A stretch of DNA of 64,000 nucleotides, taken from positions 1 to 64,000 of the forward strand of contig CAVXFB010000005.1 in assembly GCA_963760935.1 (NCBI GenBank), given 5' to 3'. Below are positions 46,330-55,924 of the stretch, one piece after another (within the stretch, counting starts at the first letter, position 1; every line of letters starts with the position of its first letter). Position numbers and translations under genes: made by a program. This stretch comes from CAVXFB01 sp963760935. Lineage in GTDB: Bacteria; Planctomycetota; Planctomycetia; Pirellulales; Thermoguttaceae. The notes under the pieces are model-generated. The model did not search any database, had not been told where the DNA came from, and saw only the letters and a program-made list of their open reading frames with translations.

Positions 46330-47079
46330 TCACAATAGACTTTCCAACAGCAACCGCATCTTGCGCATTTCCGTGAGTTGGTCTACGTCGGGCAACGGCT
46401 GGAGGTCGACACATAGGGCCCGGTCGTAGTGCACCTTGTTCAATTGATTCACGAGGCGGCCGTATTCGATTTCGCCTTGACCGACGCGGACCTGCAATTG
46501 CTCCTTGTTGGTATCGCGCAGGCGGACGTGAAAAACGTGCTTGATCACCTGATCGTAGTTTACGCCGGCCCGAGGACCGTAGACGTAGTGGCTCGGGTCC
46601 AACGTGATCCCTAGTCCTTTGACGCTTGTGCACATAACAACGGCCGTGTCCGGCGTTTCGGTCATGCGGCCGCCTTCGGTCAACAGGCCAACGCGAATTC
46701 CTTCGCGGGCGGCGAGGGCCACGAGCATCTGCAATCGCTCCACTTCGGCGTTGAACGGTGTGCCCAACTCGGACGAGCGAACGGTAATGGTCACTACCTT
46801 CATCGCCTTGGCCAGCCGGCAGCACGCCGCAAACTGCTGATAATATTCCGGCTCGGGGGCCTCGATTTCGACGCTCAATGCCACGGGCGTCAACCGATGC
46901 ATCTGGCGACAAAGTGCCACGGCCCGCTCCAGATCGGCTGCCACCTCGGAAGGCTTTAGATGGCCGCCGGTCTCGTGGATTATGATCTCGACCGCCGTGT
47001 ACTCGAGTTCCACCAATTGAAGCATGGCGGCATCCAGGGCCAAGTCGGGGAAACAACGGCTTGTAGCGGCAACAAACAC
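46330..47079 (-). CDS. Sugar phosphate isomerase/epimerase-like TIM-barrel protein
   Basis: A 249-residue xylose-isomerase-like TIM barrel. It starts FVAATSRCFPDLALDAAMLQ and continues with ELEYTAVEIIIHETGG, VVTITVRSSELGTP, LGITLDPSHYVYGPRAGVNY, and HVFHVRLRDTNKEQLQVRVG. The final QGEIEYGRLVNQL is the usual G-E-x-D/E-W/Y motif. The metal-binding residues E, D, H and E appear to be largely kept. Substrate is unknown. Confidence 0.87.
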   Translation of the reverse strand: MFVAATSRCFPDLALDAAMLQLVELEYTAVEIIIHETGGHLKPSEVAADLERAVALCRQMHRLTPVALSVEIEAPEPEYYQQFAACCRLAKAMKVVTITVRSSELGTPFNAEVERLQMLVALAAREGIRVGLLTEGGRMTETPDTAVVMCTSVKGLGITLDPSHYVYGPRAGVNYDQVIKHVFHVRLRDTNKEQLQVRVGQGEIEYGRLVNQLNKVHYDRALCVDLQPLPDVDQLTEMRKMRLLLESLL

Positions 47080-47390
47080 CGATCCACTCCTTTATGGCTT
47101 GCAATTATCCAGCGGCCAGCTCGGGTCGCCGCGCATCGCCTCACATTGGGCGACAAAATGGCGACGAAAAGGGCCGCTACAGCTTTCCAATCGGCCTTAG
47201 CTTACCTCTTTTCAGCCTTCGGTGGCAACACCAAGCTGGTTGCAACGTGGAAAAGCAGCGGTAGAATTGTCGGTAACCAGGGGCCATCGCCGTCTTTCTT
47301 CCGCAATAGACCGGGCGGACAGGTAGATTCTGGCCGCCGATCCACCGGGGTCGCCAACGCAATAACCGTTTTCCTAGAAAGCAGTTTCCA
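47080..47390. other. Intergenic region between divergent genes
   Basis: About 310 bases. No gene or repeat is recognised; it should include the promoters of the isomerase-like and SppA genes. Confidence 0.35.
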
Positions 47391-48494
47391 ATGAACGAGT
47401 ATCCGGAATCCGCAGGATCGCCGCAGCCCCCTATTCGACCGCAGGTTGTGGCCGAGCGGCCGCGGCCGCCCATGCCGCCACCGCCGCGACCGCGCCCTTG
47501 GCTTAAGTTCTTCATGGTCTTGGTAGTGATTGGGCTGCTGGGCTCACTGGCGCTGAACGTGCTGTTGATGGCTGTCGTGGGGCTGTCGTCTGAGTTCAGT
47601 TCCGAGGATGGCCGGGTGCAGGAAAAATATTTTGCCCTCGATCGCAATGGCACCGACAAAGTGGCAATCATATCGATCGAAGGAGTGATCACCACTGGCG
47701 AAGGATTTTTCAAACAGCAGATCGACCATGCAAGGAAAGATATTGAGGACGGGAACCTGAAAGCCATCGTGGTCCGCGTCAACTCGCCTGGCGGCACGAT
47801 CAACGGCAGCGATTACATGTTCCACTACCTCCGCAAACTGCACAATGAAACGCGCGTCCCGATCGTGGTGAGCATGGGCGGCATCGCAGCGAGCGGCGGC
47901 TACTATGTATCGATGTGCGTTGGCAACGAACCCGACACGATCTTCGCGGAGCCGACGACTTGGACCGGGTCGATCGGCGTGGTCATTCCTCATTTCAACG
48001 TCGCCGAGCTGATGCAGAAATGGGGCATCCAAGAGGACGATGTCGCAAGCCATCGGCTCAAGACAATGGGCAGCATCGCCAGAAAGATGACCCCGGAAGA
48101 ACGCAAAATTTTCCAGGGACTGGTCGACGAAGGGTTCACGCAATTCAAAGATGTGATTATGCAAGGCCGACCGATGTTCCGCGAGAATCCCGAGGCGCTG
48201 AACAAGCTGGCGACTGGCCAAGTTTACACCGCTGAGCAAGCCGTGACGGACAAGTTGGTCGATAAGATCGGCTACATCGAAGACGCGATCGACCGGGCCA
48301 TCAAGCTGGCCGGCCTCAAAAAAGAGAACGTCAAAGTCGTGAAGTACAAGGCCGAGCCGCGATTGTCGGAATTGCTCTTCGGCCAAAGTCGGGTCCAGTC
48401 GTCTCTTGACGTCGCCGCGCTCCTGGAAAGCACCAGTCCGCGGGCGTACTATCTGTGCACGTGGCTGCCAGTGTTGGCCGGGAGCGCGAAGTAG
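47391..48494 (+). CDS. sppA: Signal peptide peptidase SppA-type serine protease (S49)
   Basis: A 367-residue membrane-anchored protease. A proline-rich cytoplasmic N-terminus precedes the helix FFMVLVVIGLLGSLALNVLL. The S49 core includes VAIISIEGVITTGEG, VVRVNSPGGTINGSDYMFHY, VVSMGGIAASGGYYVSM with the nucleophilic serine, and FAEPTTWTGSIGVVIPHFNV. QVYTAEQAVTDKLVDKIGYI is the end of the domain. This is the short SppA form. It should degrade signal peptides or membrane-protein fragments. Confidence 0.93.
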   Translation: MNEYPESAGSPQPPIRPQVVAERPRPPMPPPPRPRPWLKFFMVLVVIGLLGSLALNVLLMAVVGLSSEFSSEDGRVQEKYFALDRNGTDKVAIISIEGVITTGEGFFKQQIDHARKDIEDGNLKAIVVRVNSPGGTINGSDYMFHYLRKLHNETRVPIVVSMGGIAASGGYYVSMCVGNEPDTIFAEPTTWTGSIGVVIPHFNVAELMQKWGIQEDDVASHRLKTMGSIARKMTPEERKIFQGLVDEGFTQFKDVIMQGRPMFRENPEALNKLATGQVYTAEQAVTDKLVDKIGYIEDAIDRAIKLAGLKKENVKVVKYKAEPRLSELLFGQSRVQSSLDVAALLESTSPRAYYLCTWLPVLAGSAK

Positions 48495-48859
48495 CGGCCG
48501 CGCTGCCGTCGGAAGCACGGACGACGCGTACGGACCGAACCGTGGATCGCGCGCGTCAATGCAGAAGATGGAATTGATACGCCGCGGTAATGCACGCTGC
48601 AACGCCTACGCGCACTGCAAACCATGAACACCGCCATCCAGCGCGATGCGGTTTTGTGGTGTGCCTGATAAATCGTGCAGATGACTCCCGGCGCGATGGC
48701 CAAGGCCAACAAATCCCAAGCCGCTTCGTTACGAAAGACAGCCCGGCACATCCCGTCTAGCAGGAGTGCGAAGACAACGAAGCCGCCGGCCCACTTGTAG
48801 CTGGCATTCTCGACAGCCACGGTCCGTTCGTCTCGTTGCACACTTTGATCGGTAGTCAC
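48449..48859 (-). CDS. Small membrane protein paired with XRE regulator
   Basis: Two helices are clear, KWAGGFVVFALLLDGMCRAV and AWDLLALAIAPGVICTIYQA. After HHKTASRW the current frame becomes arginine-rich and overlaps the end of sppA. The adjacent frame instead reads WFAVRVGVAACITAAYQFHL and stops at 48556, which looks like a third membrane helix, so a frameshift near 48625-48640 is plausible. Its GTG start overlaps the stop of the XRE gene (GTGA). Such XRE plus small membrane protein pairs are common in Gram-positive bacteria and elsewhere; function is not established. Confidence 0.7.
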   Translation of the reverse strand: MTTDQSVQRDERTVAVENASYKWAGGFVVFALLLDGMCRAVFRNEAAWDLLALAIAPGVICTIYQAHHKTASRWMAVFMVCSARRRCSVHYRGVSIPSSALTRAIHGSVRTRRPCFRRQRGRYFALPANTGSHVHR

Positions 48860-49071
48860 GGCTTCTCCTCCAGAAAGAAGAGGTCTTCGACCCGCTTGTC
48901 GAGGCGTCGGGCAATGACCAAAGCAAGCAAAGCCGATGGGTTGTATTGCCCGGTTTCAATCGAACTGATGGTCTGGCGCGTCACACCTGCGAGCGAAGCG
49001 AGTCGCTCTTGAGAGAGCGTTTTTTCGGCACGGGCGACTCTCAAGCGGTTGCAAAGGCGAAAACCGGGCAC
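48856..49071 (-). CDS. XRE-family transcriptional regulator
   Basis: A 71-residue single-domain Cro/C1-type regulator: NRLRVARAEKTLSQERLASL, then GVTRQTISSIETGQYNPSAL, then ALVIARRLDKRVEDLFFLEE. This is the YozG/PlcR-like short type usually coupled to a membrane protein. It precedes and overlaps the small membrane protein gene. Confidence 0.9.
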   Translation of the reverse strand: MPGFRLCNRLRVARAEKTLSQERLASLAGVTRQTISSIETGQYNPSALLALVIARRLDKRVEDLFFLEEKP

Positions 49072-49403
49072 GCGTTGATCCTCCTGCCGCTATCGTACTG
49101 AACCACTCATGGAATGTCAAGTATAATTGGCGTTTCGACATGCAAAGTATACTATATGACGGCTTTGCTTGGCGCAATTTGGATCAAAGGCGATGGATTC
49201 TTCCAACGAATCGACTCGACGCCCAATTGCCTCGCGCGATGCGGCATGCCGGGACCGGTCGAAGTTCACAGGGCCGTTAAAGTTTCCCCAATCTCTTGGA
49301 CGATAACGATTACGACAATTGTGTCGGTCGCACGGAGTTTGTGTGCGACATAGGCATGGTGGAGTGGGTAAGTCAGTCGTTCCAGGAAGTACGGAGGTGG
49401 CCC
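49072..49403. other. Intergenic region upstream of small lipoprotein
   Basis: No gene recognised in about 330 bases between divergent genes. Near the left edge, ATACTATATGACGG is AT-rich and could belong to a promoter. Confidence 0.3.
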
Positions 49404-49649
49404 ATGCAGGGCTCGTCAAATCAGTGGCACCTTCTGCGAACTCTGTTGTTCGGCCTCGGACTGTTGGTCAGCGTGGGGCTGACCGGCTGCCAGGTCGAGA
49501 CAGGTGGTCAGACGTTGCCCAGCCCGTACTACATGCAGGACGACGTGCAGTACTTCCCGCCGGGTCCGGAGTTCAAGCTGGCTCGGGAAGCGGCCGCCAT
49601 GAAGGCTTACAACCAAGAACAATCGCAGCAAACACCGATCAGACGCTAG
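49404..49649 (+). CDS. Small lipoprotein
   Basis: An 81-residue protein with a lipoprotein signal: LRTLLFGLGLLVSVGLTGC, with the lipobox LTGC. The mature part (GGQTLPSPYYMQDDVQYFPP, then GPEFKLAREAAAMKAYN) resembles a short lipoprotein that I recall from other Pirellulales genomes, but this recollection was not checked. Start at 49404 is favoured by a GGAGGTG ribosome-binding site; longer in-frame starts exist. Function unknown. Confidence 0.72.
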   Translation: MQGSSNQWHLLRTLLFGLGLLVSVGLTGCQVETGGQTLPSPYYMQDDVQYFPPGPEFKLAREAAAMKAYNQEQSQQTPIRR

Positions 49650-49814
49650 CCGCGTCGGATATTCGCCGAACGTTGTCAGCACGGCTATATGAATGGCTCG
49701 CAGCGACGTTACGGGGGGGACGGCGCCTTGCGTTGCTGGCGTCCTAGAGGAGTGCCGTTTGCACGGTGCGACTAGGTCGTCAGCAGCGCAAGGACTTTTT
49801 TATTTTGGATCGTC

Positions 49815-50150
49815 ATGTCCGACCTTGCTCTCTCTCCCGTCGCTCAGCAGTGGGTTAACGTCGTCCTGATGTGGGTTGGCTTTGGCACGTTGGCCGGGCT
49901 CTTGGCCACGGTGATTATTCCCTTTCGCCGCACGGTCGGACCGTTCTTGGCGCTGGTGATGGGCATTGTCGGCAGCACGGTCGGCCTGCTTGGGCTGAAT
50001 TGGCTCTTCCCCGGCCGTCAACTAAATCCCATCAGCCCCTTGGGCTTCCTTGCCTCCGCCGTTGGCGCGTTCCTGCTATTGGTTCTCTACCGCCTCGGCG
50101 GCGCCTGTTTCGCGCGGCATGAGCAGGCTGGCCGCGAAGAAGAGACCTAA
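49815..50150 (+). CDS. Small membrane protein (GlsB/YeaQ-like)
   Basis: A 111-residue protein with three helices: VVLMWVGFGTLAGLLATVII, GPFLALVMGIVGSTVGLLGL, and FLASAVGAFLLLVLYRLGG. The glycine-rich helix style resembles transglycosylase-associated GlsB/YeaQ/YmgE proteins. It lies just ahead of the MoxR gene. Function unknown. Confidence 0.72.
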   Translation: MSDLALSPVAQQWVNVVLMWVGFGTLAGLLATVIIPFRRTVGPFLALVMGIVGSTVGLLGLNWLFPGRQLNPISPLGFLASAVGAFLLLVLYRLGGACFARHEQAGREEET

Positions 50151-50247
50151 CGCCGGTTCGGCAAGCTGCAACTGACACGCCGTGCCGTTCTTTGCACGTC
50201 CCCTGCCGCCCCTTGTCACCCTTCGGCTCTCGCCGCATACTGGTCTC

Positions 50248-51189
50248 ATGTCGTATGACGCTGGCCATCTGATCGAATTGCTGCAAGACAACATCTCGCA
50301 TGCCGTGCTCGGCAAGGCGAATGCCGTGCGGCTGGTGGTCGTAGCCTTGCTGGCCGGCGAGCACGTATTGCTCGAAGACGTTCCCGGAGTGGGCAAAACA
50401 CTGATGGGCAAAGCCCTGGCCCGCAGTCTGGCCGGCACATTTCACCGTATTCAGTTTACGCCCGATCTCCTGCCCGCCGACATCACCGGGAGCAGCCTCT
50501 ACAATAGTCAGACCCACGAATTTTTTTTCAGCCCTGGACCGGTGTTTGCCAATATCGTTTTGGCCGATGAGATCAATCGGGCCACGCCGCGCACGCAAAG
50601 CGCTCTGCTGGAATCGATGAGCGAGCGACAGGTTTCGGCCGATGGCCAATCGCATCGGCTGCCGCAACCGTTCATGGTGATTGCCACCGAAAACCCGGCC
50701 GAGTTCGAGGGGACGTATCCCTTGCCGGAGAGTCAACTCGACCGCTTCTTGCTCCGCATTCCTTTAGGCTACCCGCAGCGGGAAGTCGAACTGCAAGTAC
50801 TGAACAGTCACCGCGAGGGCGAGCCGGTCGATACGCTGGCGCCGGTGCTCGACGCCGAGCAAGTCGTGGCCTTACAGGCCGCCGTACGGCAGGTGCGGGT
50901 AGACGACTCGATCAATGCCTATTTGCTCGACATTGTCGAAGCGACCCGCCGTAACGATGAATTGCACATCGGCGTAAGCACACGCGGCGCACTGGCTCTC
51001 TACCGTGCAGCCCAAGCGGCGGCGCTGGTGGCCGGCCGGCCGTACGTTGTGCCCGACGACGTTAAGGAGCTTACCGTCCCGGTCCTGGCGCATCGGGTGA
51101 TCCCCAAGGGCTATCTGCACGGTGGCCGTCGTGAGGCGGTCGAGTCGCTCATCGAGCGGCTCGTCGATGAAATTTCTGTGCCGGGTTAG
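50248..51189 (+). CDS. MoxR-family AAA+ ATPase
   Basis: A 313-residue MoxR ATPase. Walker A is LLEDVPGVGKTLMGKALARS, followed by IQFTPDLLPADITGSSLYNS, Walker B NIVLADEINRATPRTQSALL, and sensor 1 FMVIATENPAEFEGTYPLPE. A C-terminal lid contains VSTRGALALYRAAQAAALV. MoxR proteins act as chaperones with VWA/DUF58 partners, none of which are seen immediately downstream. ATG at 50248 begins at the conserved domain. Confidence 0.93.
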   Translation: MSYDAGHLIELLQDNISHAVLGKANAVRLVVVALLAGEHVLLEDVPGVGKTLMGKALARSLAGTFHRIQFTPDLLPADITGSSLYNSQTHEFFFSPGPVFANIVLADEINRATPRTQSALLESMSERQVSADGQSHRLPQPFMVIATENPAEFEGTYPLPESQLDRFLLRIPLGYPQREVELQVLNSHREGEPVDTLAPVLDAEQVVALQAAVRQVRVDDSINAYLLDIVEATRRNDELHIGVSTRGALALYRAAQAAALVAGRPYVVPDDVKELTVPVLAHRVIPKGYLHGGRREAVESLIERLVDEISVPG

Positions 51190-51341
51190 TGTGCCAATTG
51201 ACGCGCACAATCGGCCCTCTTGGTTGCAGATTCCGTGGGCCGTTTCGACGTATTGTCACCCTGACAATTTAGTGCTATCGTGGCAGTTGATCCACTCCTG
51301 CAGACCTGGAAGGAACAGTGCCAACCAAAGGACGTGCATCC

Positions 51342-52653
51342 ATGTCGAAGGTGCTTTATCTACTTGTAACCGGCAAGCGACGATGGCACCTTCCGCTGCT
51401 CCTGTTGCTGTGCGGGTGCGGTGTATCCGGGACAAAGCCGGAGCAGGAGCCGGTGCTGACAATTCACGAAGCGATCAGCACAGCCAACGCGCTGGCCGAT
51501 GCCATGCAAGGCGTGCGTGACGCGAACTCGGCGCGAGCCGCGGCTGCCGACATCGAGAGCAAAGTCAAACAGTGCGGCGAACTGCAGCGCCGTATTCCCC
51601 AGGTCGTCAAGCAATACAAGAACGTCGACGTCAGCGAAGCCCAGGCAGAGCAACTGAAGCGCGATATGACACAAGCTCTCGCACGCGTTAGTGCCGAGGC
51701 CGAACGAATCGAGCGACTGCGCAGCTCGGGATCAGCCGCTGATTGGGCATGCATGGCGAATATCGATCTTTCGGCGTATGCGTCTCCGGGCAAGGCGAAG
51801 CAAACACATAGCGCCGGCGTAAGCAAGCCAAAGCCTGATGCGACGGCGATTACGGATGCGCAACCACCGACAAAGGTCAACACGCCCGACACTCACCCGG
51901 CGGACAATCAGGTGAAGCCGCCGCAAACTCAGCCGGCAGCGGAGCCGGAGACCGTTAATCCGTTTCGCCGCGAGTCCACCCGCGTGGTCAGCCGTATGGG
52001 AGTCGTGGCCCCGTTAGATCGAAACGATCCGGAATACTACGAGAAACTGGCCGACCGCATGGTGGGAGATGATCGCACACTCCGCCGCGAGGCCCTGGAT
52101 GTATTGCTGCGAACGGAGCCGGATGAAGTGAAAGCGGCCGAAACGCGAAAGAAGATCGCCCGCGGTTTCAGGCAATTGGCGCTCGACCGGCACGGCAATT
52201 TTGACCGGGGCCGCGCGGTGGAAGGCTTGACGCGATGGGGTGGCAAGTTCGCCGTGCCCGTGCTTCTGGACATTCTTGACGAAGAGCACTCATTTGTGCA
52301 GGACGACGTCTATAGGGCACTAGGCGATCTGAAAGACGAGGCGCACGGCCGTGCCCGTGGCGGCACGTCTCGGCAATTTCTTCGAACGCGAGCGCACCGC
52401 GAAATGTCTGAAACACATGGGCCCGGTTGCCGAAGATGCCGTGTTGGCCGTTGCCTCGTCACGAGACCTGAAAACGACCCTCACGATCACCGAAGTCTTG
52501 GGCGAAATCGGCACGAAGAAGAGTCTCGCCGTGCTTCGTACCACCGCCGCCCGCACCCGGGACGCCGAGGTTCGATCGGCTGCCAAAGCGGCGATCAAAA
52601 ATATCGTCAACCGGCAACGCGCAGGCCAAGCAGAGGACAAGGACGAGACGTAG
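51342..52653 (+). CDS. Lipoprotein with coiled-coil and HEAT-like repeats (frameshifted)
   Basis: A lipoprotein signal (WHLPLLLLLCGCG, with lipobox LLCG/CGC) starts the protein. An alpha-helical region follows (VKQYKNVDVSEAQAEQLKRD) and a low-complexity linker rich in PPTKVNTPDTHPADNQV. Near residue 230 HEAT-like repeats begin: LRREALDVLLRTEPDEVKAA, then FAVPVLLDILDEEHSFVQDD. At 52335-52345 one G too many shifts the frame. The repair gives TAVPVAARLGNFFERERTAK and a further repeat, ITEVLGEIGTKKSLAVLRTT. Total about 436 residues. Probably a periplasmic scaffold. Confidence 0.8.
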
Positions 52654-52680
52654 CCAGTGCGGTTCGCAGCGGTGCTTGGC

Positions 52681-53781
52681 TCACAAACCGGCCGGCAGCA
52701 TCTTCGATATGACGAAGAAGGCTAGCGCGCCGATTCCCGCCGAGATGGGGATCGTCAGGATCCAGGCCCAGACAATGTCGATCGTCATGCCCCAGCGAAC
52801 CGCGCTCACCCGCCGCATGGTTCCGTAGCCGACGATCGAACCGGCGATGGTGTGCGTGGTGCTGACGGGGATGCCGGCGGCCGCGGTGGCGAAGAGCGTC
52901 ACGGCCGCTCCCGACTCGGCACAGAACCCGCCGAACGGGTCAAGCTTGGTAATCTTCGAGCCCATAGTTTTGACGATCCGCCAACCGCCAATCAAGGTTC
53001 CCAGCCCCATAGCGGTGTGGCAGATAAGCACGATCCAGAAGGGGATCTCGGTGAAGCTTTGTCCCTTCCAGATACTCGAGTAGAAAAGCAGGGCAATGAT
53101 CCCCATGGTCTTTTGGGCGTCATTGGTTCCGTGCCCCAAGCTATAGAGGGCGGCCGAGCAGAGTTGGCCTTTGCGGAACAGCGAGTCGACGCGCCGCGGG
53201 GTCGCATTGCGGAAGAGCCACGTCATGGCGACGCCCATCGTATAGCCGAGCACCATGCCGATCAGGGGCGAGAGCACGATAAAGGCAGCGATCTTGATCA
53301 GTCCGCTCGGGATGATAGCGGCGATGCCCGCCTTTGCCACGCCGGCCCCGGCCAGGCCGCCGATCAGGGCATGTGATGAACTGGTCGGCAGTCCGAGGTA
53401 CCACGTCGTGAGATTCCAAAGGATCGCCCCCAGAAGCCCACTGAGGATCATGTGCGTGTCGACGAAGGCGGGATGCACAACGCCCTTGCCGATGGTCATT
53501 GCTACGTGGATGCCAAATACGTAGGCGGCGACGAAATTGAAAAAGGCCGCCCAGACGACGGCCTGCAATGGCGTCAAGACGCGCGTCGAGACAATGGTCG
53601 CGATCGAGTTAGCGGCGTCGTGGATGCCGTTCGTAAAATCAAAGCCGAGCGCGAGTATCACCACGAAAGTCACTAGAACGGGCGCTGCCATGGCCACTTG
53701 GCACACGTGGTAGCCCGTGTACGAGATTCCCCAAATGGCGAACACAATGGCCAGGAAACCCCAAACGATATGGCGATTCAT
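52681..53781 (-). CDS. PiT-family inorganic phosphate transporter
   Basis: A 366-residue permease. Both halves carry the family's inverted-repeat signature: LGFDFTNGIHDAANSIATIV with STRVLTPLQAVVWAAFFNF, and later SLGHGTNDAQKTMGIIALLF and SGAAVTLFATAAAGIPVSTT. About ten helices are visible. It imports phosphate (often as metal-phosphate) with protons or Na+. The DUF47 partner gene lies 3 bases upstream in the transcript. Confidence 0.95.
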   Translation of the reverse strand: MNRHIVWGFLAIVFAIWGISYTGYHVCQVAMAAPVLVTFVVILALGFDFTNGIHDAANSIATIVSTRVLTPLQAVVWAAFFNFVAAYVFGIHVAMTIGKGVVHPAFVDTHMILSGLLGAILWNLTTWYLGLPTSSSHALIGGLAGAGVAKAGIAAIIPSGLIKIAAFIVLSPLIGMVLGYTMGVAMTWLFRNATPRRVDSLFRKGQLCSAALYSLGHGTNDAQKTMGIIALLFYSSIWKGQSFTEIPFWIVLICHTAMGLGTLIGGWRIVKTMGSKITKLDPFGGFCAESGAAVTLFATAAAGIPVSTTHTIAGSIVGYGTMRRVSAVRWGMTIDIVWAWILTIPISAGIGALAFFVISKMLPAGL

Positions 53782-53784
53782 AGC

Positions 53785-54408
53785 TCAGGCGTTCTCCAGC
53801 ACGATGCCTTCGATCACGTGGGCGACTTCTTCGGCCCCGTCCATCGACAGCTCGATGAGGTCGATGATTTCCTTCCATTTCATCACGCTCAACGTGTCGA
53901 GTCCGCTCTTGAAGATCGACGCCAGGGCGATGTGGTGCAGATGGTCGCCGACGTTCTCCAGCCGTTGAATCTCGATGCAGTGCTCAAGCACCCGGTTCTT
54001 CTTTCGCAGGTTTCGCAGCTCATGTACGGCCGCTTGGACCGCTAGGGCAAGGTCGACGATGACTTTGCCCATTGGGCAGACTTCGGGCAACATCGGCCCG
54101 ACATCGTAGAGGGCGATCCGCCGCGCGGCATCGTCGAGAAAATCCACCACCTCATCCATAGCCAGGATCAGGCGGCGGAGGTCACCCCTCTCCAGCGGAG
54201 TGATGAACGACCGGTGAAGCAACTCCATCGCCTCGTGTGTGAGCCGATCCGCCTCGTGCTCCAACTCTTTGAGGCGTCGTGAATTCTCCCGGGCGTCGCC
54301 CGAAGACTCTAGAAGCCGGCAAAACTCTTCCGCGCAGCGTACCAGCACCTCTGAGTCGCGGTCGAAATAGTCGAAGAACTTGGTATTACGCGGCAGGAAA
54401 TTGAACAT
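53785..54408 (-). CDS. DUF47/PhoU-like Pit accessory protein
   Basis: A 207-residue helical protein of the TIGR00153/DUF47 family. It starts FNFLPRNTKFFDYFDRDSEV. LKELEHEADRLTHEAMELLH supplies a metal-binding ExxxD-type helix, and AMDEVVDFLDDAARRIALYD the second. ENVGDHLHHIALASIFKSG follows. It commonly regulates the adjacent Pit transporter. ATG at 54408 is the family start; the frame is open much further upstream without similarity. Confidence 0.94.
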   Translation of the reverse strand: MFNFLPRNTKFFDYFDRDSEVLVRCAEEFCRLLESSGDARENSRRLKELEHEADRLTHEAMELLHRSFITPLERGDLRRLILAMDEVVDFLDDAARRIALYDVGPMLPEVCPMGKVIVDLALAVQAAVHELRNLRKKNRVLEHCIEIQRLENVGDHLHHIALASIFKSGLDTLSVMKWKEIIDLIELSMDGAEEVAHVIEGIVLENA

Positions 54409-54497
54409 GCGGGACCTCGTACGCGACAGCCGAAGTGGCCAATGTAGCCGCCAACGCGAGTCGCTGCAAGGCACCATACCAATGGCTAGTATGATCC

Positions 54498-55781
54498 CTA
54501 CCGGCTGCGCCACGCCCGCCATGCGCCGCTGAGCATGCTGGCCGTCGAATGGAACTGGTAGGAAAACCAACTCTTGTAGGGCAGCTTGTAGTGCGGCACC
54601 GGTTCCATCGCCACGGCGCGGCGGTCGCCGCAGGCCACGACACACAGGCCACAACCAATGCACCGCGCGGCCAGATGCTGGCGCTCGCGCTGAGCCACAT
54701 TGATCACCAGTGCGCCCATCGGGCAGTTCCGGGCACACGCGCCGCAGAACGTGCACTTCGCGTCGTCGAACCGCGGCACAAAATGGGCCGGCGCCATGAA
54801 GCCGGGGCCATTGAATTCGTTGACGATGCGCATCGCATGGCAACAGCAGCCGCAGCATGAGCACGAGACCTGCCCCTTGCTCGATTCGACGTTCATAAGC
54901 CACGTGACCAGGCCGTGCGATTCGGCCTCGCGCTTGATCTCCAACACGTTCTTGCGTGATACCGGTTTCAGCCAACCCTGTTCGATGCCGGCCTCGGCCC
55001 ACTGGCCCATGAAAGTGCAGTTGTCGATCGGTTTACCGCAACCCTGGCCAGCCACCTGCATAGTCATCCGGCACTGGCACTGCCCGATGCCGAACGTCTC
55101 AAAGCGGTCCAACACTACTTCCAAATGATCCGACGGCAGCGCCATCGGATGGGCCTCAATGGTGCGGCCGACCGAAAGCACGCGCACAAACGGCGATGGC
55201 CGCGTCTGCCCACGCTGATAGTCCACTGTGTAGCCCGTCGCGTACAGAGCCTCGAACAGTTCGGCAAAGCGGCGATGCCACGGCGACATCGACTTGGGCG
55301 ACTGGCCGATCAATACCATCTCAAAAATGCCGGGCATGATCGGCATCAGCCGGAATTTCTTCGCTTCGTCCGGCCCGCCGCCGCCGATCGCCCGCTTGAC
55401 CATTGCCAGCCGGTCGAGAATCGGTTCGATCTGTTCAAGTGGCCGATGCTCGGCCTTGGCCACGTCCGCCGCGCTCATGCCGGCAAACTGGCCCAGATGT
55501 CGCACCACGCCGGCTTCCTCTTCGGTGAAGAGATGCTGGACAAAGGCGATCAACTCGTCGCACACCGGCGGGCCCATCAACAACGGGCTGGACAGCTTTT
55601 TGACAACATCGGCATAGGCCCGCGGCAAGCCGGGATAATCCTCGGTCTTCCGCGGCCGCACCGATTTCGGCCGTGGCGGGGTGGGGCCCAGAATGCCGCG
55701 GCTGATCTCGATCACCCGCCGCCCGGTCGGTTTTCCGTTGGTGTTATCGACCACGCCAATCGCTCCCAGGATGGACGCCAT
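54498..55781 (-). CDS. 4Fe-4S ferredoxin-type protein with N-terminal regulatory-like region
   Basis: A 427-residue iron-sulfur protein. Residues 70-180 are helical and winged-helix-like (LFTEEEAGVVRHLGQFAGMS). The middle contains a cysteine group in GIGQCQCRMTMQVAGQGCGK and another, QVSCSCCGCCCHAMRIVNEF. The last 90 residues are a double 4Fe-4S ferredoxin: CTFCGACARNCPMGALVINV and ARCIGCGLCVVACGDRRAVA. This architecture occurs in soluble electron-transfer proteins linked to benzoyl-CoA or related reductases, but a partner is missing here. It is divergent from TrpB2. Confidence 0.85.
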   Translation of the reverse strand: MASILGAIGVVDNTNGKPTGRRVIEISRGILGPTPPRPKSVRPRKTEDYPGLPRAYADVVKKLSSPLLMGPPVCDELIAFVQHLFTEEEAGVVRHLGQFAGMSAADVAKAEHRPLEQIEPILDRLAMVKRAIGGGGPDEAKKFRLMPIMPGIFEMVLIGQSPKSMSPWHRRFAELFEALYATGYTVDYQRGQTRPSPFVRVLSVGRTIEAHPMALPSDHLEVVLDRFETFGIGQCQCRMTMQVAGQGCGKPIDNCTFMGQWAEAGIEQGWLKPVSRKNVLEIKREAESHGLVTWLMNVESSKGQVSCSCCGCCCHAMRIVNEFNGPGFMAPAHFVPRFDDAKCTFCGACARNCPMGALVINVAQRERQHLAARCIGCGLCVVACGDRRAVAMEPVPHYKLPYKSWFSYQFHSTASMLSGAWRAWRSR

Positions 55782-55924
55782 CACCTTATCCGATGCAAGT
55801 GGACGAGGCAATCAGAACTGATTCACTTTGAAACTGGCGCCCCGCTCGACAAGCCCTCCGGGGGTAATTAGACTGGAAATTTCTATCGGGCCCGATCCAA
55901 CGATTCCAGCGAGGACATGATCCC

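Noticed and set aside
47544..48602. 352-codon minus-strand frame opposite sppA
   Set aside because: SppA has full S49 motifs; the opposite frame has none.
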